NCBI RefSeq assembly: GCF_002078875.1
Contig: NC_034438.1
Location: 16,449,149 to 16,513,148, forward strand
Direction: 5' to 3'
Length of the DNA: 64,000 nucleotides
DNA from: Numida meleagris
Lineage: Eukaryota > Chordata > Aves > Galliformes > Numididae
Of the stretch, positions 48,846-62,535 are shown piece by piece (the first letter of the stretch is position 1; each line of letters starts with the position of its first letter). Below the pieces are notes generated by a model, which was not told where the DNA came from, did no database searches, and saw only the letters and a program-made list of their open reading frames with translations. The translations under genes were made by a program, and so were the position numbers.

Positions 48846-51212
48846 AACTATTTACATGACATTTCCCATTTTATCCAAGACTAAAGCAGTCCAGCAGCTT
48901 GCTTGATCCCCCAATATGGTGGTCAAATGGAAGAAGAAATAGTATGCAGTACGTTCAAAGTCCCAATTGAAAAGACATCTGCCAGTGGCATGGTTACAAC
49001 TACAATGAAACCAGAAGTAGCAGATGCACAGTTCTTGGAGTAGAGAGTGACACATTTAGGTGAGGTTCACTAGTTGCCATATTAATCTTCTAAAAAGCCT
49101 CACCAACAAAATAGCTAACACATGAAAGTATTACATTAAGATAGCTTCTATCTCATGAGAATCAAAAAAAGTATGTGCTAGAAACACAGTCTTATTGTTT
49201 TTTCATCTTAAAAAGAAAAAATAATCAGCCAGCTGCTACTGGTAAAGATAATAGCCATAAGCCAAGAAGAGGCATCTACAGAAGTGCTGGTGAGTTCAAA
49301 ACCTTACAGCAGTAACAAGAAACCGGAAACATAAGGAACGATCCAGTAGTCACAATATCAAGACTGTGGGAAGAAAAAAGGAAAAAAGAAAGGAAGAGAA
49401 AAAAAGAAAGAAAGAAAAAGAAGAGAACTATACTAATTCCTGGACAGCATCACCATTCTCCTAATAGGAGAAAGGGTGCCACTGATTCATGTAACTAGAG
49501 CAACGCAAACAATTTTGTTAGAGGTTTGACTGTGTAGTCTCAGATTTAATTTTTCTTGCTCCTGCTGACAAGTGGAGTTAGTTATATCAGCCATCTTTCA
49601 GAACATATCTTACAAACATACTTTGTAAAACCAATTAGCCCAGAGCAAAAATGTGAGAATTTGCATTTCTTATAAGACGTCACAAGAAACGTGCTATCTG
49701 AAACGTTTAGTACCTTAATGCTCACCTACTATTATTGTTCTTTGGCACAGGACATGAGATTCAACTACACATTAAGCAAAGTTTATGGGTCGATTCTCTA
49801 AAGCAAGCAGTTTGCAACTTGAGACACTAAGCTTAGAAATGTATACTCAAAACAAAGCCTTAATAAAGGTCAAAGATTCAGATAAATTCTGCACTTTTGG
49901 CATAAGCATTAGCTGTATTTGAAAGCATTTGAAAGGACTTCAGTCACTCACATTCAAGTAAGCTCAATTTATAGTATTAAACACATGTATCCTGGTATCT
50001 AGTAACTATGTTTACATAACAAGCATGCTCTGTCTGTCACAGAATATTATAAAACTACTATTACTTATTCAAGGACTTGAATTCCCTAGGAAATTATATG
50101 GGGCCAAACAGTATTATACAGTTTTTCATAAGCGTTTATGGCAGCACTTCAACTACTTTCCTGTTAATGAAATGTCCAGAGTTTTTTCTTTCCACGTTTA
50201 TCTTAAAAAGATTAATTTTCAGAAATTAGAACCATGTGACAGTAATGACTTCTGCACACTGCCAGAAGCTAAATGCAGTCTTTATAATAAGAAAGACTAA
50301 TATTAACTTCTGTCAAACTAAATCAGCTAGATTAACAAAATTAGGAAGTTTCTGCAATCACAGTTGCAAATGCTAAAGCCTTTATCAAATAGGCAGTCAC
50401 AGTCCTAAGAGCCAAAGAATACCTATTCTGTAAAGCATCTAACATGGTATTTTTTTCCACTTTGAATAGCATGCACTCACTTTCCTACTAACAGGTCAAT
50501 ACTACAACCTCTTCAGCTTAACCAAAACATCTCCCGACTGCAGGACTTGGGTCCCTGAGGATTTCTGCATTTCTTTGACACACCACCAAGGTAAGGCTAC
50601 GTTTAAAGAATACCATAAGCAATAGTGAAGCCTTAATTCCCACATGAATAGCACTAAAATTTTATTGGGCCTCTGAAATTCACAGCGTAGTCACTGGCAT
50701 AATTTAGGGGGTCTAGACTGACAAGGAGGTCAAAATTTTTATAGCATGGAAAACCCATTGTATATTACATTTTAGAAAAGCACACCCAGTATATCAGATC
50801 CACACTTCATTCTACCAACACTCACACATTGTCATGAGGATATTTGCATGAGACATTTTAGAAGAGGGGAAGTATTAACATATACATGTGAAATGCACTC
50901 ATGCCTTCTGATTAGCCTCACTAGCAGTGCAAAAATATCTCCCCAGAACATCTTCTCTTTTGGAAACTGACTTTTTATTTGTGTGTCCCTCTCATACTGT
51001 CCAACATGCAATACATTGAAGATAAGGTGCATGGGCTATTTTTGAGAAGCTGAGCACAACACAGAGCCCTCCAGATGGTTCTTACACGCACAGATTTTGC
51101 TGAGTCGCCTACAGGTGATGCAGAAGCAACTGCGATTACGTTGCAGATGAGTGAGGTGATGAAAACAATGCACCAGATTGCCAGACTTTTTCTACAGAAT
51201 ATTTTTTGTTCC
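48846..51212. other. Non-coding DNA, no gene seen
   Basis: Right flank of the CR1 pair. AT-rich with a conspicuous 60-base homopurine tract at 49368-49427. Open frames are short (50025-50300, plus, 91 codons) and carry no recognisable domain. Confidence 0.5.
49368..49427. repeat. 60-base homopurine tract (GAAA-rich)
   Basis: Every base from 49368 to 49427 is A or G, mainly GAAA, GAAAA and GGAA units, with a clear (GAAA)3 core near 49406-49417. Long homopurine runs can form triplex (H-DNA) structures. Here it is most simply a decayed GAAA microsatellite. Confidence 0.92.
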
Positions 51213-51232
51213 TTTTTTTTTTTTTTTTTTTT
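51213..51232. repeat. Poly(T) run, T20
   Basis: Twenty consecutive T residues, the second longest homopolymer in the window. It lies at the left border of a GC-richer patch. On the minus strand it would be a poly(A) run downstream of that patch, but no AATAAA is seen just before it on that strand. Confidence 0.95.
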
Positions 51233-52030
51233 CTCCAAGTGGAGAGCACACAGGTGCCAACTTACTAAACATTGCTGGAAGACAGCAGCCCAGGACAGGA
51301 AGCCACTGAACTCACAAGAGTGGCAAGCAGCAGTGGAGCATGATGGAGCAGAGCCATGGCTGTGCTGGGCTGCATCCCTCCAGCTGGCAGGGCTGGGTGG
51401 CTGCAGAGGAGCTCCACAGGATGATGGACTCCTTTGCCCTGCTGTCATCACCGCCTGTCAGCTCCTTCCCCTGCTGTGCCAGAGGTTTCCTCTCCCCATA
51501 GTCTGTTGGCATAACTGCTCGTGTACTTGTTTGCTTACTGAGTGCAGTTAGAATGATCTGGGCTAGCTCCAACATCAGAATGATATTTTTATTAATTATT
51601 ATTTTTATTATTTTTAAGCCCACAGACTGAACCAGGACTGGGGTCTGTCACACAGCTTAGCATGGTGGTGACTTGCGGCAGGGAGCTGGGGTGCTGTGGA
51701 AGCCCCTGCTCAGCAGATGCAGAAGAGTTGGCAGCCAGAGATGGGAAAGAGGAGGAGGGAAGAGGGAGGCTGAAGCCCCCTGGCACGTACCCCCAGAACC
51801 ACTACGGTATTCCACTCTGGGCCAGGCATAAGACTTGGATTCTCAACAGGCCTGCCTGTGGAGCAGCACGGCATCCCGCCAGCTCCCAAACGCCAGAGGA
51901 GCTTGCAGCTGACTGTGTCAAAGAGCCTTCATGGCATGCCTCCCCACCTCCAGCAGCAAGCACAAAGCCACGCAATCCACACCTCCGCTGAACCTGGGTA
52001 ACACGAGTGACAAACACTTTCCTGATCACT
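51233..52030. other. GC-richer patch without identified gene
   Basis: Compared with its surroundings this stretch is visibly richer in G and C, with few stops. Both strands hold long frames (51075-51551 plus and 50975-51451 minus, both 158 codons; 51662-51991 plus, 109 codons). An AT-rich interruption occurs at about 51580-51620. The translations are of low complexity (Ser, Pro, Ala, Gln, Cys) and match no family I recognise. A lineage-specific exon, a UTR, a long non-coding RNA exon or simply a decayed unrecognised repeat are all possible. I do not call a gene. Confidence 0.4.
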
Positions 52031-53860
52031 GGCTATATTTTATAGAGCACTTTATTTTACAAGTATGATCTAATATATTGTGAGACTGGGGACATCATGT
52101 TACTATGGTTATAACCTCCTCTGCTTTGTTCCCCTTGCAAGCAACAAATGAAAAATAGAGAAGGAGATCATACTGCTTGTGGATATTAACGGGTCCAATG
52201 CTGGATTCTCTTAACATAACACTCTTTCCCCATAGTTAGTGCAGGTTTATTAAAGGTTAGAAGAAAATAAATGGTTCTGTGTAGAAAGTCTAGGGATAAG
52301 CTTATTTTTGCTAATTGAGAACGAAAACTTTTGAGGCTCAATTCCCACCTTAGGCTGCTTACTAGGTAACTTGCCAATCTTTAAAGCTGTAACAAGTAGA
52401 TTTATACTACCTTGCCAGATAAAATACATAAGGAATTAACTGGAATGATTACAAATGCATTCCTTTAAAAAACAATAAAAAATAAAAATGTTATCTACCC
52501 AGTTGCCAGAACTATATTTAAAATAAGAATATCAACCAAGAGCTTTATACAGCCCCCACAATTGCTGTGCATCTATTTCAGACCAATCAAAACAACTAGA
52601 AGTCTACTTAGGAATATGGTTGGGAGATACGTTAATCCATAAATAATATAGGAAACTGTCTAGGGAGAATTTTAAAAAGGGTTTTGTTGATACGGGTAAG
52701 AATTTTTGTGCTAGTGAGTAGAAATAGCTGAAAACAATGCAATCTTCTTTGGATAATAGATCACTCTATTGTCCAGTGTAAGTATTTTAAAGAAAACTGA
52801 AGAGACTCAAATTATTGGCTCAGTTTAGAAATTAGAACATTGAACAAATCAAAGTCAAAAAATAAAAGCCCAAAACAATACTGGGAGATGAGAGGTCTGG
52901 TCAGGTTTTAGACGGACTATCCAAACAGCTGGAAAAGATGTTGATTCTCTGAGGGAACTTTGTAATGTATTTGACTCATGTTTTTGTGGAGCTGAGGATT
53001 ATCCTGAGGGGTTTGAAAGAAGGAACATATGCCAAGAAGTTAAGAACATTATCTGGAATATGATAGTACTTTACTAGTTTTCCAAGATTGCCAGCAATAG
53101 AATCTAAAGTTAAAAAAGGAAAAAAAAAAAAAGAAAGAAAAGTAAACAATAATTAATGGGGTGGTCAAAAAGAGAGCTTATCTATTGATGAAGGTGATTC
53201 TTTTGCTTTGTTTTTACCAAATACAAGTAAGGCCCGTACTTTCAGAAACCATTCTTTCATTTCAAAAAATGTTTTCTAAATCAGACCAATTCTATTATTT
53301 TTTTGTTAAGATTATCCATTCCTTCCTAATTTTCAGAATTGGCCCACTTACATCCATTAAGATGACTGAAGAGAAATAAAATTCATGATTAATACAGCTC
53401 GGGCTGACTTATTTTTTTCAAGTCACATATGTGCTACACGTTAAAGTGTAGTCTGCCACTTACTACATGTGTAATACTGTCTTCACAAGTAAATCTGTTT
53501 TATAATGATTATGACTTTACAAACTATTTATTTTTAGAGATTTGCAATATGCTCTCTCTCACTATTTTCAAGTGCTTCAGGAAACCAGTAATTATGGAGA
53601 TACTTTGTTTCTTTCTGCAATTTCATGCCGTTCTATTAGATGCCAGCTTTACGTAATTCTAGATATGGCTAGGATGGCTCACTAAATCACTTTTCCATAT
53701 TGATGTTATCATCTCCCCTTAAAATAGGTGATTGAAATTCATGAGGTGTCAAACTAGGATGCGTCTTCTGTGTCTGGAACATTACGAATAAAGGTAAATC
53801 TGAAAACTACTCCAAGCTACTGCTTCTTGTTGCAGTGATAATGTTTAGGTTTTTTTTATT
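52031..53860. other. Non-coding DNA, no gene seen
   Basis: AT-rich sequence with an A-rich run near 53120-53135 and no recognisable gene, RNA or transposon. Confidence 0.5.
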
Positions 53861-54360
53861 TCTATTTAAGTGACTCAACATTTAATGTTTGGGCAGAGGG
53901 GAACACACCATGTGCTCCTGTCAGGAACACTTGATTGACAGAGCCAGTGACAGGTCCCTGTGAGCAGGGATGTGTGGTGAAACCCATCAGGGGTGCAGAT
54001 GGCCTTGGTGTGGGACAGCATGCCTGAGCACTGTCCCCAGACACACAGTCCTGGTGTCACACAGAACTTCTGCCCAAGCTGCACAGATATCACAGCCCTG
54101 CACGCCAGCACAGCTGACAAGGAAATTAAACCATTGACCGAATAACCGTTTTCAAACTGACGGGAGCTATAGTGAACAAGGGAGGCTGTGATGCTGCAAT
54201 GGCAAGCGCCACCAAGATCAGATGCACTAAGACTAATTAACAGAGTGTGGGCAAAACGGTGGACTATCTGGCCATTCGTTCTTGAGGCCGAAGCAACAGT
54301 GTTAACACACCGGTCGTACCAATTCTGAGAAAATTTAGGCAAGATGAGTACATTGGACAA
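53861..54360 (-). other. 161-codon open frame in a GC-richer patch, function unknown
   Basis: The minus strand is open from 54360 to 53875, the longest frame outside CR1 in the window. It starts MSNVLILPKFSQNWYDRCVN and ends CVPLCPNIKC. It is Ser- and Cys-rich, has no predicted signal peptide and no motif I recognise. Downstream of its stop the minus strand reads AATAAAAAAAAC (complement of 53849-53860), which looks like a polyadenylation signal followed by A8, so a decayed retrocopy is conceivable. It could equally be a chance frame in a GC-richer, stop-poor patch. I make no functional claim. Confidence 0.25.
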
Positions 54361-57300
54361 GGCTGTCAGAGCCCAGTTCTATTCCCAGGAAAATTCAAAA
54401 GCATTCTTGCTGTTAATTTTGTTTGGAGCAGGACACAACTCTGCAGAAGAGCAATCAAGTTCAAATTGTTTGCAAGCTTAACAGTTTTAAGGCTGAATGA
54501 TGAACACATCCAAACCCTCAGGGAAAAATTCTGCTTGCTCTTTTAGTCCAAATATGACAATTAGAGTTTAAGCGGCACAGTTGAGCAGATCCAAACACCA
54601 GTTTAAAATTCAGTCCAGAATCCAGAACATAGCAGCCAACAGAGAAGTATCTGGGGACATCCAGATCAGTCCAAAGAATTTATAACACAAAAACAGCATC
54701 TACTTAATAACCATAATAAATGTACAAAAGTATGTTTAAGAAAGGGCAAAAAAAGTCATTGTATTTACCAAGATACAGAAATCTGACCAAATTCTGCAGC
54801 AGATCAGTTAAATGGGAGAAAGCCTGACACTGAGTTTTCACTGCACCTTGAAAAACTACTAGTTGAATAGCAGTATTATAATTCTGAGTAGAAATCCAGT
54901 ACCAAACAAACATGTAGCTTGAATACTTCTAGTAGAGTGGAAGACCTAAATCTATTTAAAAGTCACTATTGTTGCTTTTTCCCCAGCAGCAAAATAAAGG
55001 CACAGTGACTCACAACCAAAATCCTTGCAATTAAAATGGAAACATTTTTCTTATATTCTCAATTTAAACCATATCCCTGTTTTGGATCTATTACAGAAAA
55101 GAAGGCAATCGTTGTATGAAGAGCTGAAATACTTATGCACAAGTATTTATCCATTTCAGAACTAAGATGGGTCTGCTTTAAGGCAATCAGACGTGACAGG
55201 TAGCACATTTGTGGGAGATCAGTGAGTCCCTTGGTTACTTGGCGAGATGCAGGTCTAAAGGCGGTGTGACATCAACCAGCCGAGAAGTGCAGGAGTCCCC
55301 TGGGACTAGCTGTCATGTCTCATTGTCATTATGAAAGAAAAATGGTAAACAAGGAAACCAGTTTGTAATTATGTATTTATGGATGTTTGTTAATGAGTTT
55401 CTAAGACTGAGTCGGACAGCTCCTTTTGGAGTAGTTTTCAGATTTCACAGGCTATTTCAGTGTAGCTCATCAAAACTGATTAAAAATGCCACCACCATCG
55501 GATAACATGAGAAGAAACACATTAATATGTGAATACAAGACATACACAAACACACACTGAAAACCTAGCGGACACACACCCCCTGTAAATTTCAGACATC
55601 AGCTTTTTCCAGTGGACAAACAATAATCCAAGGATGAAAAAAAAAAAATAAAAAGGGGGAGAAAGGGATTTAATTCATAAAGGCACTAAAAAGAATGACC
55701 CAAGAGGACTCTAAGGACCAAATTTAATATATTTCTGGTTTAAGCCACACAGACAAAAATGAGGTATCAGAAATCATACATTGTGATTTATGCTAAAGGA
55801 ATCCTTTAGAAAAATCCCCAGACAATCACACAAAAAAGATAATGAGGATAAGATGATACAATTTAAATGCAGATCACCCAGACAGACACCCTCTCGGTCA
55901 TTTAGTAAGTCCAGACAGATGGTTCTTGCAGCACTTCCCTTACCCTGGCTATGCTTAAAATCAGGGTAATCACTTGGATGAAGCATAACCTAAAGGCAAA
56001 ACCCAGGAATGTTTTTTTTTTAAATCTTCTTTTCTTAAGGTTAATTTAAGGAGTATAAAAATAGAATGCAACTTGAGCAGGGAGATATTAAGAGAAAGAA
56101 ACACTGATGATTTATAATGAGTGCCGGTACCAGATAGGGGAGTAGGGGTTGGGATGGCAGTGGATAAGCAGTTCATTAAAGTGTCTTGGGCTACAGGTCA
56201 TATACAATATAACACAATATCTTTTTTATGGGAGAGATTTAGTTGCATGTCTGTCTAATCCTCTGCTGCATGCCTGGGTATACATGCTATCTTTAAAAGA
56301 TACAGGACAGCCTTGTTTCATATATGGTATTCAAAAACTAGCCTGTAGTTAGATTTTTATAACTGACGAGCATATCTTCCCCAAAATAAAAGTCTTTCTT
56401 TTTTCATGAATTTTTGATAAACAAAAACAAATAAAGAAAGTAATAAGGAAAAGCAGGTCACAAGAATAGTGCTTATTGCAGTAAGCTAATATCTAATTTT
56501 ACAAACAAATTTTGTCTGAAACTGCATTTCATGCGAGCTACTGGGGGAAAAAAAAACACAAAGAACATTACAAAGTGTACATTTGAAGTGTTTACCTCCT
56601 TACCAATTAATCCAGGAGTCAGATAGGGCATGATTTGACCCAATTTCCAAGCAGCATGTCAGTGAGTGTGCATACTCAAAGACATTCTGGTCATAGGCCC
56701 CTCTGTCCAGTATTTCACTTTGAAAAGTCATAAGAGGGAAGGAGAATATGTCATTGTTGCAGCAATGGATTTCTAGTTACTGGTGAATCCCCTCTCATGC
56801 CCTCAGTGTTGTCTCTGCAGACCCACAGCCTAGAAGGCTCCCCAGCAGTGTGAACACATCCACAGGCTGGGCAGTGCTCACTTGGAGGGCTCTTTTGCTG
56901 GCTCAAGCAATCAGTGCAACTCTGACAGTGCCAAAGAAGTGATGAGTAAAAACAGAGACTGAGCCTCAGCACCACAAATCTCTGCTAAATTGTACACGTT
57001 TGGGTCACCAGAGCCACCATCACTCCAGCATGCTGCAAAGCCATCTAGTGAGGAGACAATGCTGCCCACAAGGTTCAAAGATGTGAGATGCAGTTTTGTT
57101 CCACACACGCTCACATTTACACATTTCTAAGAAAAAACACGAAAACCACCTGATCCAAATATAAATACTTCCATGCAGTACTCATGTAACTGACCCAAAG
57201 AGGAGATGGTCTCAAAAACTCTCTTAAATTGAATAATCAGAGCAACCATGCACTGCATAGCAAGAAAAAAAGTATTTATAGAGTATTTCAGGCGTAATTA

Positions 57301-60286
57301 CCTGAATTATCATTAGAACATATGAAAGAATTCAAACCTACTGAAAATACTAATACTCCTTTCAGAATTAAAAAAGTAAATTACTACAAGTGATTCAAAA
57401 CAGGATGCCGTATGTGTACAAGTGATTTTATTTTCCACAAAGCAAAACATCACAGCAAGATTAAGCAGACTTGCAGAGCAAGATGCATTGCATTCAAGTA
57501 GCAATTGTAGGATGCAATATTATAATACTTGAACATGGCATATCCCAACAGTTAGGTGGCATATGATGTAGGTACAAGTATCTTTCTTTTTCAAATGTCA
57601 GATATAAATGGATTCCTGGGTAAAGAGATATCCCCGTTTTTAACAGCTGTAGCAGTATATGAAGTTACTGCTCTGCAGATGTTTCTGCTGTCATTCCCAC
57701 TCCCCTTCCTCCCCCACACACAGTTGAGCAAGATAAATTGGTTAATTATGAAAACTCCAGTACATTTAAGCTCAAAGAAAAGGTTAGTTTAAACTGCCCC
57801 ACTAACACAATGCACTTTGCTCTAGACACTACTGAGGAGAACTCACACCGCTGTTTAGGCCACCTCCTTCTAGGGCCATGATAAATGTTTTTCAGGGCAA
57901 CTTCTGAAACAGCTTGGGTCTGTTTCACATAAAATCTGATTTGGCTCCCTTATCCTTCTGGTTGTTACAATTATATAGACAGTTGTAGCAGTAAGAAAGA
58001 TGGCTCATTTTTGCTACAACTAACCCACTATTTTCTCGATAACAGCAAACAGAGCTATGAGGATATAGCTGCTACCATCAGAAATTCAGTCTTTTACAGG
58101 AGAACTAACCGCATCACTTCTAAAGGAAGTCCTAATCAGCATCTATATCAAGAATCTTCTGAAACTAGAATTTTAGAAAAATACAGTTGACTGTTAATCA
58201 AGTCCAGAAGGTAAATCAAAAACATTTTGATCATAACACATTTGTGTTTCTCCATTTTCTCCTGCATTCGATACAAAATTGTGTTTTCTTGAACTGATGG
58301 TATTCACTTTACTAACAGCTTCCAGAGATACCTGCCAAGAATCATTCAGATTGTGTGGTGGTTTGGTTTTGTTTTTAATAGTCATCGTAAATCAGGCCCT
58401 ACAATAGTAAGTGCACACATAGTAGACACAGTTAAATTCTATCGGCTTGAGGAATAATAGAGTTTCCAGTACTGGCACTTTTCCCCCCAGAAGAGGCAAA
58501 ATTATTGCAGAATAGTAGGAGCTGTGCACTGTCTGATCTGTTTATTTAAATCAAAGCCTCTATTCCTGACTTCACGAATGATGAACAACTTGCCAAAGGC
58601 ATATGACTAAGGACTCAAGACAAACCTTATAGGGAAAAACTGCCTCTACAGTTTTTGATCACTTTGACTCAATCAAGCTATAGAGAATGTTCTTGTCAGA
58701 GATCAGCGTGGTCTTTGCAGACACAGAGTATCATAAGAAACAAAAGAAGAGTTACAGAATGGAAACTGTCTAGACAGTCAGCAGAAACTTGAGCATTAGC
58801 AGGAGGCATCAGCATGCCTCTGAGCCATGACAAGAGAGGATTTTGCCCTTTCCCTAGACAGACTCCTCTGTTGAGCAGAGTTCCCACCTATGAACAAAAT
58901 GCATAATCACTCCACAAACTCGTAAGCTCTTCTGTCAGGTCTTACCTACTGTGTGAGCTCGGGCTCTGTGAGCCATCAAATAACTATTTCAAAGGCACAG
59001 TCGCAGCATTTAACCACTCATAGGCAGGCTGCTGTTACAGCAGCAGGAGTACAATAGAGGGAATAGTATCCCAAAAAGTCAAGCATCAGACTTCTTCCAC
59101 TCTATTTCTCATTTTTGTTTTGTAACAAAACCTGCAAGTTAATAGATGTGGATCAGTATAGAAAATAAAACAAGAATGTCAGTCTTTAAAATCTTTAAGT
59201 AAATAATTTTATTGTTATTATTTTTTGTTTATCTCGCTTTTTAAAAAAGGCTAGTTCGGTTCCCACAACTGTATTTCTATTTCTTTTGCAAAAAGTGATT
59301 CTGCAAGATGCTTCCAATTTTAGAAAAGTAAAGTAATAGTGTTAGAGGCTTGGGAAAAACCTTCATACACTCTATCCACCAGCTGCATCTCGGAAACATT
59401 TTCACACTGGCCCTTCATCAGCTGTAAACTATAGAAGCTATAGATTGCATTGACTATTTCCTGCTGGTACCTAAGGTTCAGCATTCATGCACAGAATGAC
59501 TAACCTGACAGACAGCTGAGTCTACAAGAATTGGTTTGGGATACATTGCTCTGGTAACAGGAACTTCATTCAGTATACTAGTGTTTATGTATATTAGCAT
59601 AATATTTAAATGTATTCAATCTGGTTTTCTTTTAATCTGAAAAACTCAGCAGCTCATTACCACTGGCAGCTGAAATGATCCCAGACTCAGTGGCAGCATG
59701 CCTAGCTTTAAAATCATTGAGGTTCATTGCAGTAAGCAAGTTTCTAAATCTCCACAGCGTCCAGTGGGGACAATCAGAATTGTGCGGATTGAGAGGCAAC
59801 TACAACAAGTATACAAAGGGGTCACCACACCTAAACAAACACTGCGGCTGAAGTCAATTTCAAACTTCCTACATTTTGCAAACTACTAGGATTTCTTTTC
59901 TTTTTTCTATTCTTTTTGGGTGAGAGTGGGGGGGGAAAGCAAAATGATATTCTACTTTCTCTTAAATCATCTGGCTTTCCAGTATTTACTCTGTATGCTC
60001 TGCCAAACAGTATTATAATTTACAGAAGTTTCTGCTGATATAAAAAAAAAACCTGGAAGCCCTCTCCAATGCCAAGCAACAGCAGTTTATAGAGTTTAAC
60101 TGGTGAGTAATGCACTGATGCAATATCGCAATGCAAATTTTTTTCAAAATATTTAGGACTTAGAGATTACTGGTGGAAATGCTTATGTTTCCTAACAAAT
60201 CAAGTGTTTCAAGAACAGACCACCCAAATGTATTACCATAAAAAGATGTCAGTTACTTAATTACATGATAGTGCAACGCATTTCTA
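54361..60286. other. Non-coding DNA, no gene seen
   Basis: AT-rich. A small GC-richer piece at about 55200-55320 is open in one plus frame for some 45 codons but lacks a start and any known motif. All other frames are short. No CR1 tail or LTR signature was found here. Confidence 0.5.
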
Positions 60287-60324
60287 CTTCTCTCCTTTTT
60301 CTTTCTTTCTTTTTTTTTTTTCCC
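60287..60324. repeat. 38-base homopyrimidine tract
   Basis: Only C and T from 60287 to 60324, containing CTTT repeats and an 11-12 base T run. A simple low-complexity tract. It ends CCCAAC, so it is not a canonical splice acceptor. Confidence 0.9.
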
Positions 60325-60990
60325 AACAAAATATATTCTCTCTAGAGGGCAAAAGGTTTACAGCAGGAGGTGAGCTGAATTAACTTTGCTGGTAACCAAC
60401 TTCCTCATGTTCCAATTGTTTTGGAAATAGTTTAACTTGAACCAAGATAATGTACATATAACACAAGGGAATGAAAACACTGCCTCTTTTCTGTATCTGA
60501 AATGGCTTTGCTGAGACCACCTACAGTGACTTAAATTGTATGTACCCCCAGCTAAATTTAAAAATATTTGTATTCTTTCAACTGCTATTTCATATGACTT
60601 CAGCTTTTCCATACAGCTTGGTAAGAACTACTGTATTGATGCAACCTGTGGTAAAAATGAGATATTTCTTGTGATATTCTGAAGGTATTACAACATGCTA
60701 TCTCAGATTCACAAGAAGTCCTGCTTTGAGAAAATAAACAGCAGGGCATTAATCACATTGGACAACGTAACCTAGAAAAAACTTTCATAAAGATTAAACT
60801 GCATCATCATCTTCTATATTTTATTTACACCAGTCAGCTTGTTCCCAACAGTAAAGCATTCAGATCAGGTCTCCTACCTTTTTGCGCAATGAAGTACAGT
60901 TCTTGCTGAGACTTTATAAAGCCTTTACAAATGACTTAATTCACACCAAATGTCTAGCCCACATTTTAATTCTTTCAGAAAATGCATAAA

Positions 60991-61040
60991 AATAACTCAC
61001 TAAAACGCATGCAGCAATAACTCACTAAAGTGCATGCAGC
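60991..61040. repeat. 25-bp tandem duplication, two units
   Basis: Unit 1 at 60991-61015 and unit 2 at 61016-61040 are identical except at two adjacent positions (ACGC versus GTGC before ATGCAGC). Both begin AATAACTCACTAAA and end GCATGCAGC, and a third partial start, AATAA, follows at 61041. The high identity points to a recent duplication. Confidence 0.93.
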
Positions 61041-61930
61041 AATAATGTGTCCCGAATGTTTAGCAAGGTATCTAACAGCAACATTCCTTAAACACCGGGA
61101 TATCCTAGTGAATATTAAACAGACGCAGACTGTATTTTTCTATTCATGAGCAAAGTGCTGAAACAACTACTTTGTACTTCTCTACCTATAAGCCAATATT
61201 GTGTGTTCATTGCCATTTCACAAAATTACTAAAGGGACTATCAGCATCTGATGAGAAAGCAATATGTACTGGTGATGCATTAGAAAAGGGTAACAAAAGG
61301 ACAAACTATTTAAACTTAAAATTCTTAAAAGAATTTTGCAGCAGATAACTTTAGTGGGTGCCATAAAATGTGCTATATCTGTAAATACATGAACATTCTG
61401 AAGGGGAACATGGAATAAAACTGGATCAGAGGTGCTCTGGCAGAGAAAGCAGGGAAAGAATAGGGATTTTGTAAAGGAATTCAGCCCTGGTCCTCCTTTT
61501 CTCTGTGATTACCTTACATTTCCTTCTGGTGCTGTGACAAGATTTATTTTTTTTTTCTTTTTCTTTGCTATAGGCCTACCATTTATTTTCACATATTCAA
61601 CAGATGACTACGCACATTTCATGGGTGGCTGTCCCACTGGTGTACTTTTTATGTGAACCTGAATTTGAGGGGATCCTATACCTCATCTGAAACTAATCTA
61701 CTGTGTAAAGAAACTTCTATTTATCTCCTTTCTGCACTAAAACTGTTTAAACCAGATGTGTCAAAGTTATTCCGCAAAAAGGGGCTGAATTCCATTTTTA
61801 ATTATGCCCAATGGAACAGGTCATAAACCTTGTGCTATCATTGACAAACTGTTTTTGATCTCTCTTGAAGAGAAGCTGTTTTTGGCCCAAGGACTGACTA
61901 CAGAAAAAACAGACTTACACAAATGAGTAA

Positions 61931-61950
61931 GAAAAGAAAAGAAAAGAAAA
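61931..61950. repeat. (GAAAA)4 microsatellite
   Basis: Four perfect copies of the pentanucleotide GAAAA followed by GC. Confidence 0.95.
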
Positions 61951-62518
61951 GCTTTAGTCCTGCTTTGTAAACACAGAGAAAATAAATAGGTGGGAAAAAA
62001 ATGGTATTAGATGTCAATGTAGCATTGACTGGCAAACAGCTGGGCAGTATAATGGCACAGAAAAGATTTTGCAATGTGGAAGTAGAACTGACTGAAGTTT
62101 ACACTTCTCAGAAGTTATCCAATTTGCCAGTTTCTGCAACAGTAACTGGAAGCAGTTTCCAACCTTCCTGTGTGACAGGGCTATGTGGATGCACCATAAA
62201 ATGGACTGTAGCAGCACCACAGAACAAAAAACTCTTCCTAAAAAGAGAGAAGGTCACATCAAAAGGTGCTTTAAACAGAACCACTGAAAATTCTGCAAAA
62301 AAATACAAAAATAAAAATAAAGCTGGCTTTTTAAATCCAGTGTGTAGCTGAAACTTTCTCTGTCAAGCTTTTCAAATCATGAATCACTTAAATTGTTTGA
62401 GAATTTTTCATGCCTTGCTATACTACATATCTCCCAGCTGATTAGTGCTGCCTCATACCTTATTTTCTGTTGACAGTCTTCCCTAAAATGTACTTATTGC
62501 TAAATTATTGACTGGTTC

Positions 62519-62535
62519 AAAAAAAAAAAAAAAAA
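62519..62535. repeat. Poly(A) run, A17
   Basis: Seventeen consecutive A residues. Simple repeat. Confidence 0.95.

Noticed and set aside
55200..55320. Possible 45-codon exon after GTGACAG
   Set aside because: Weak acceptor, no conserved motif, and no partner exon could be found nearby.
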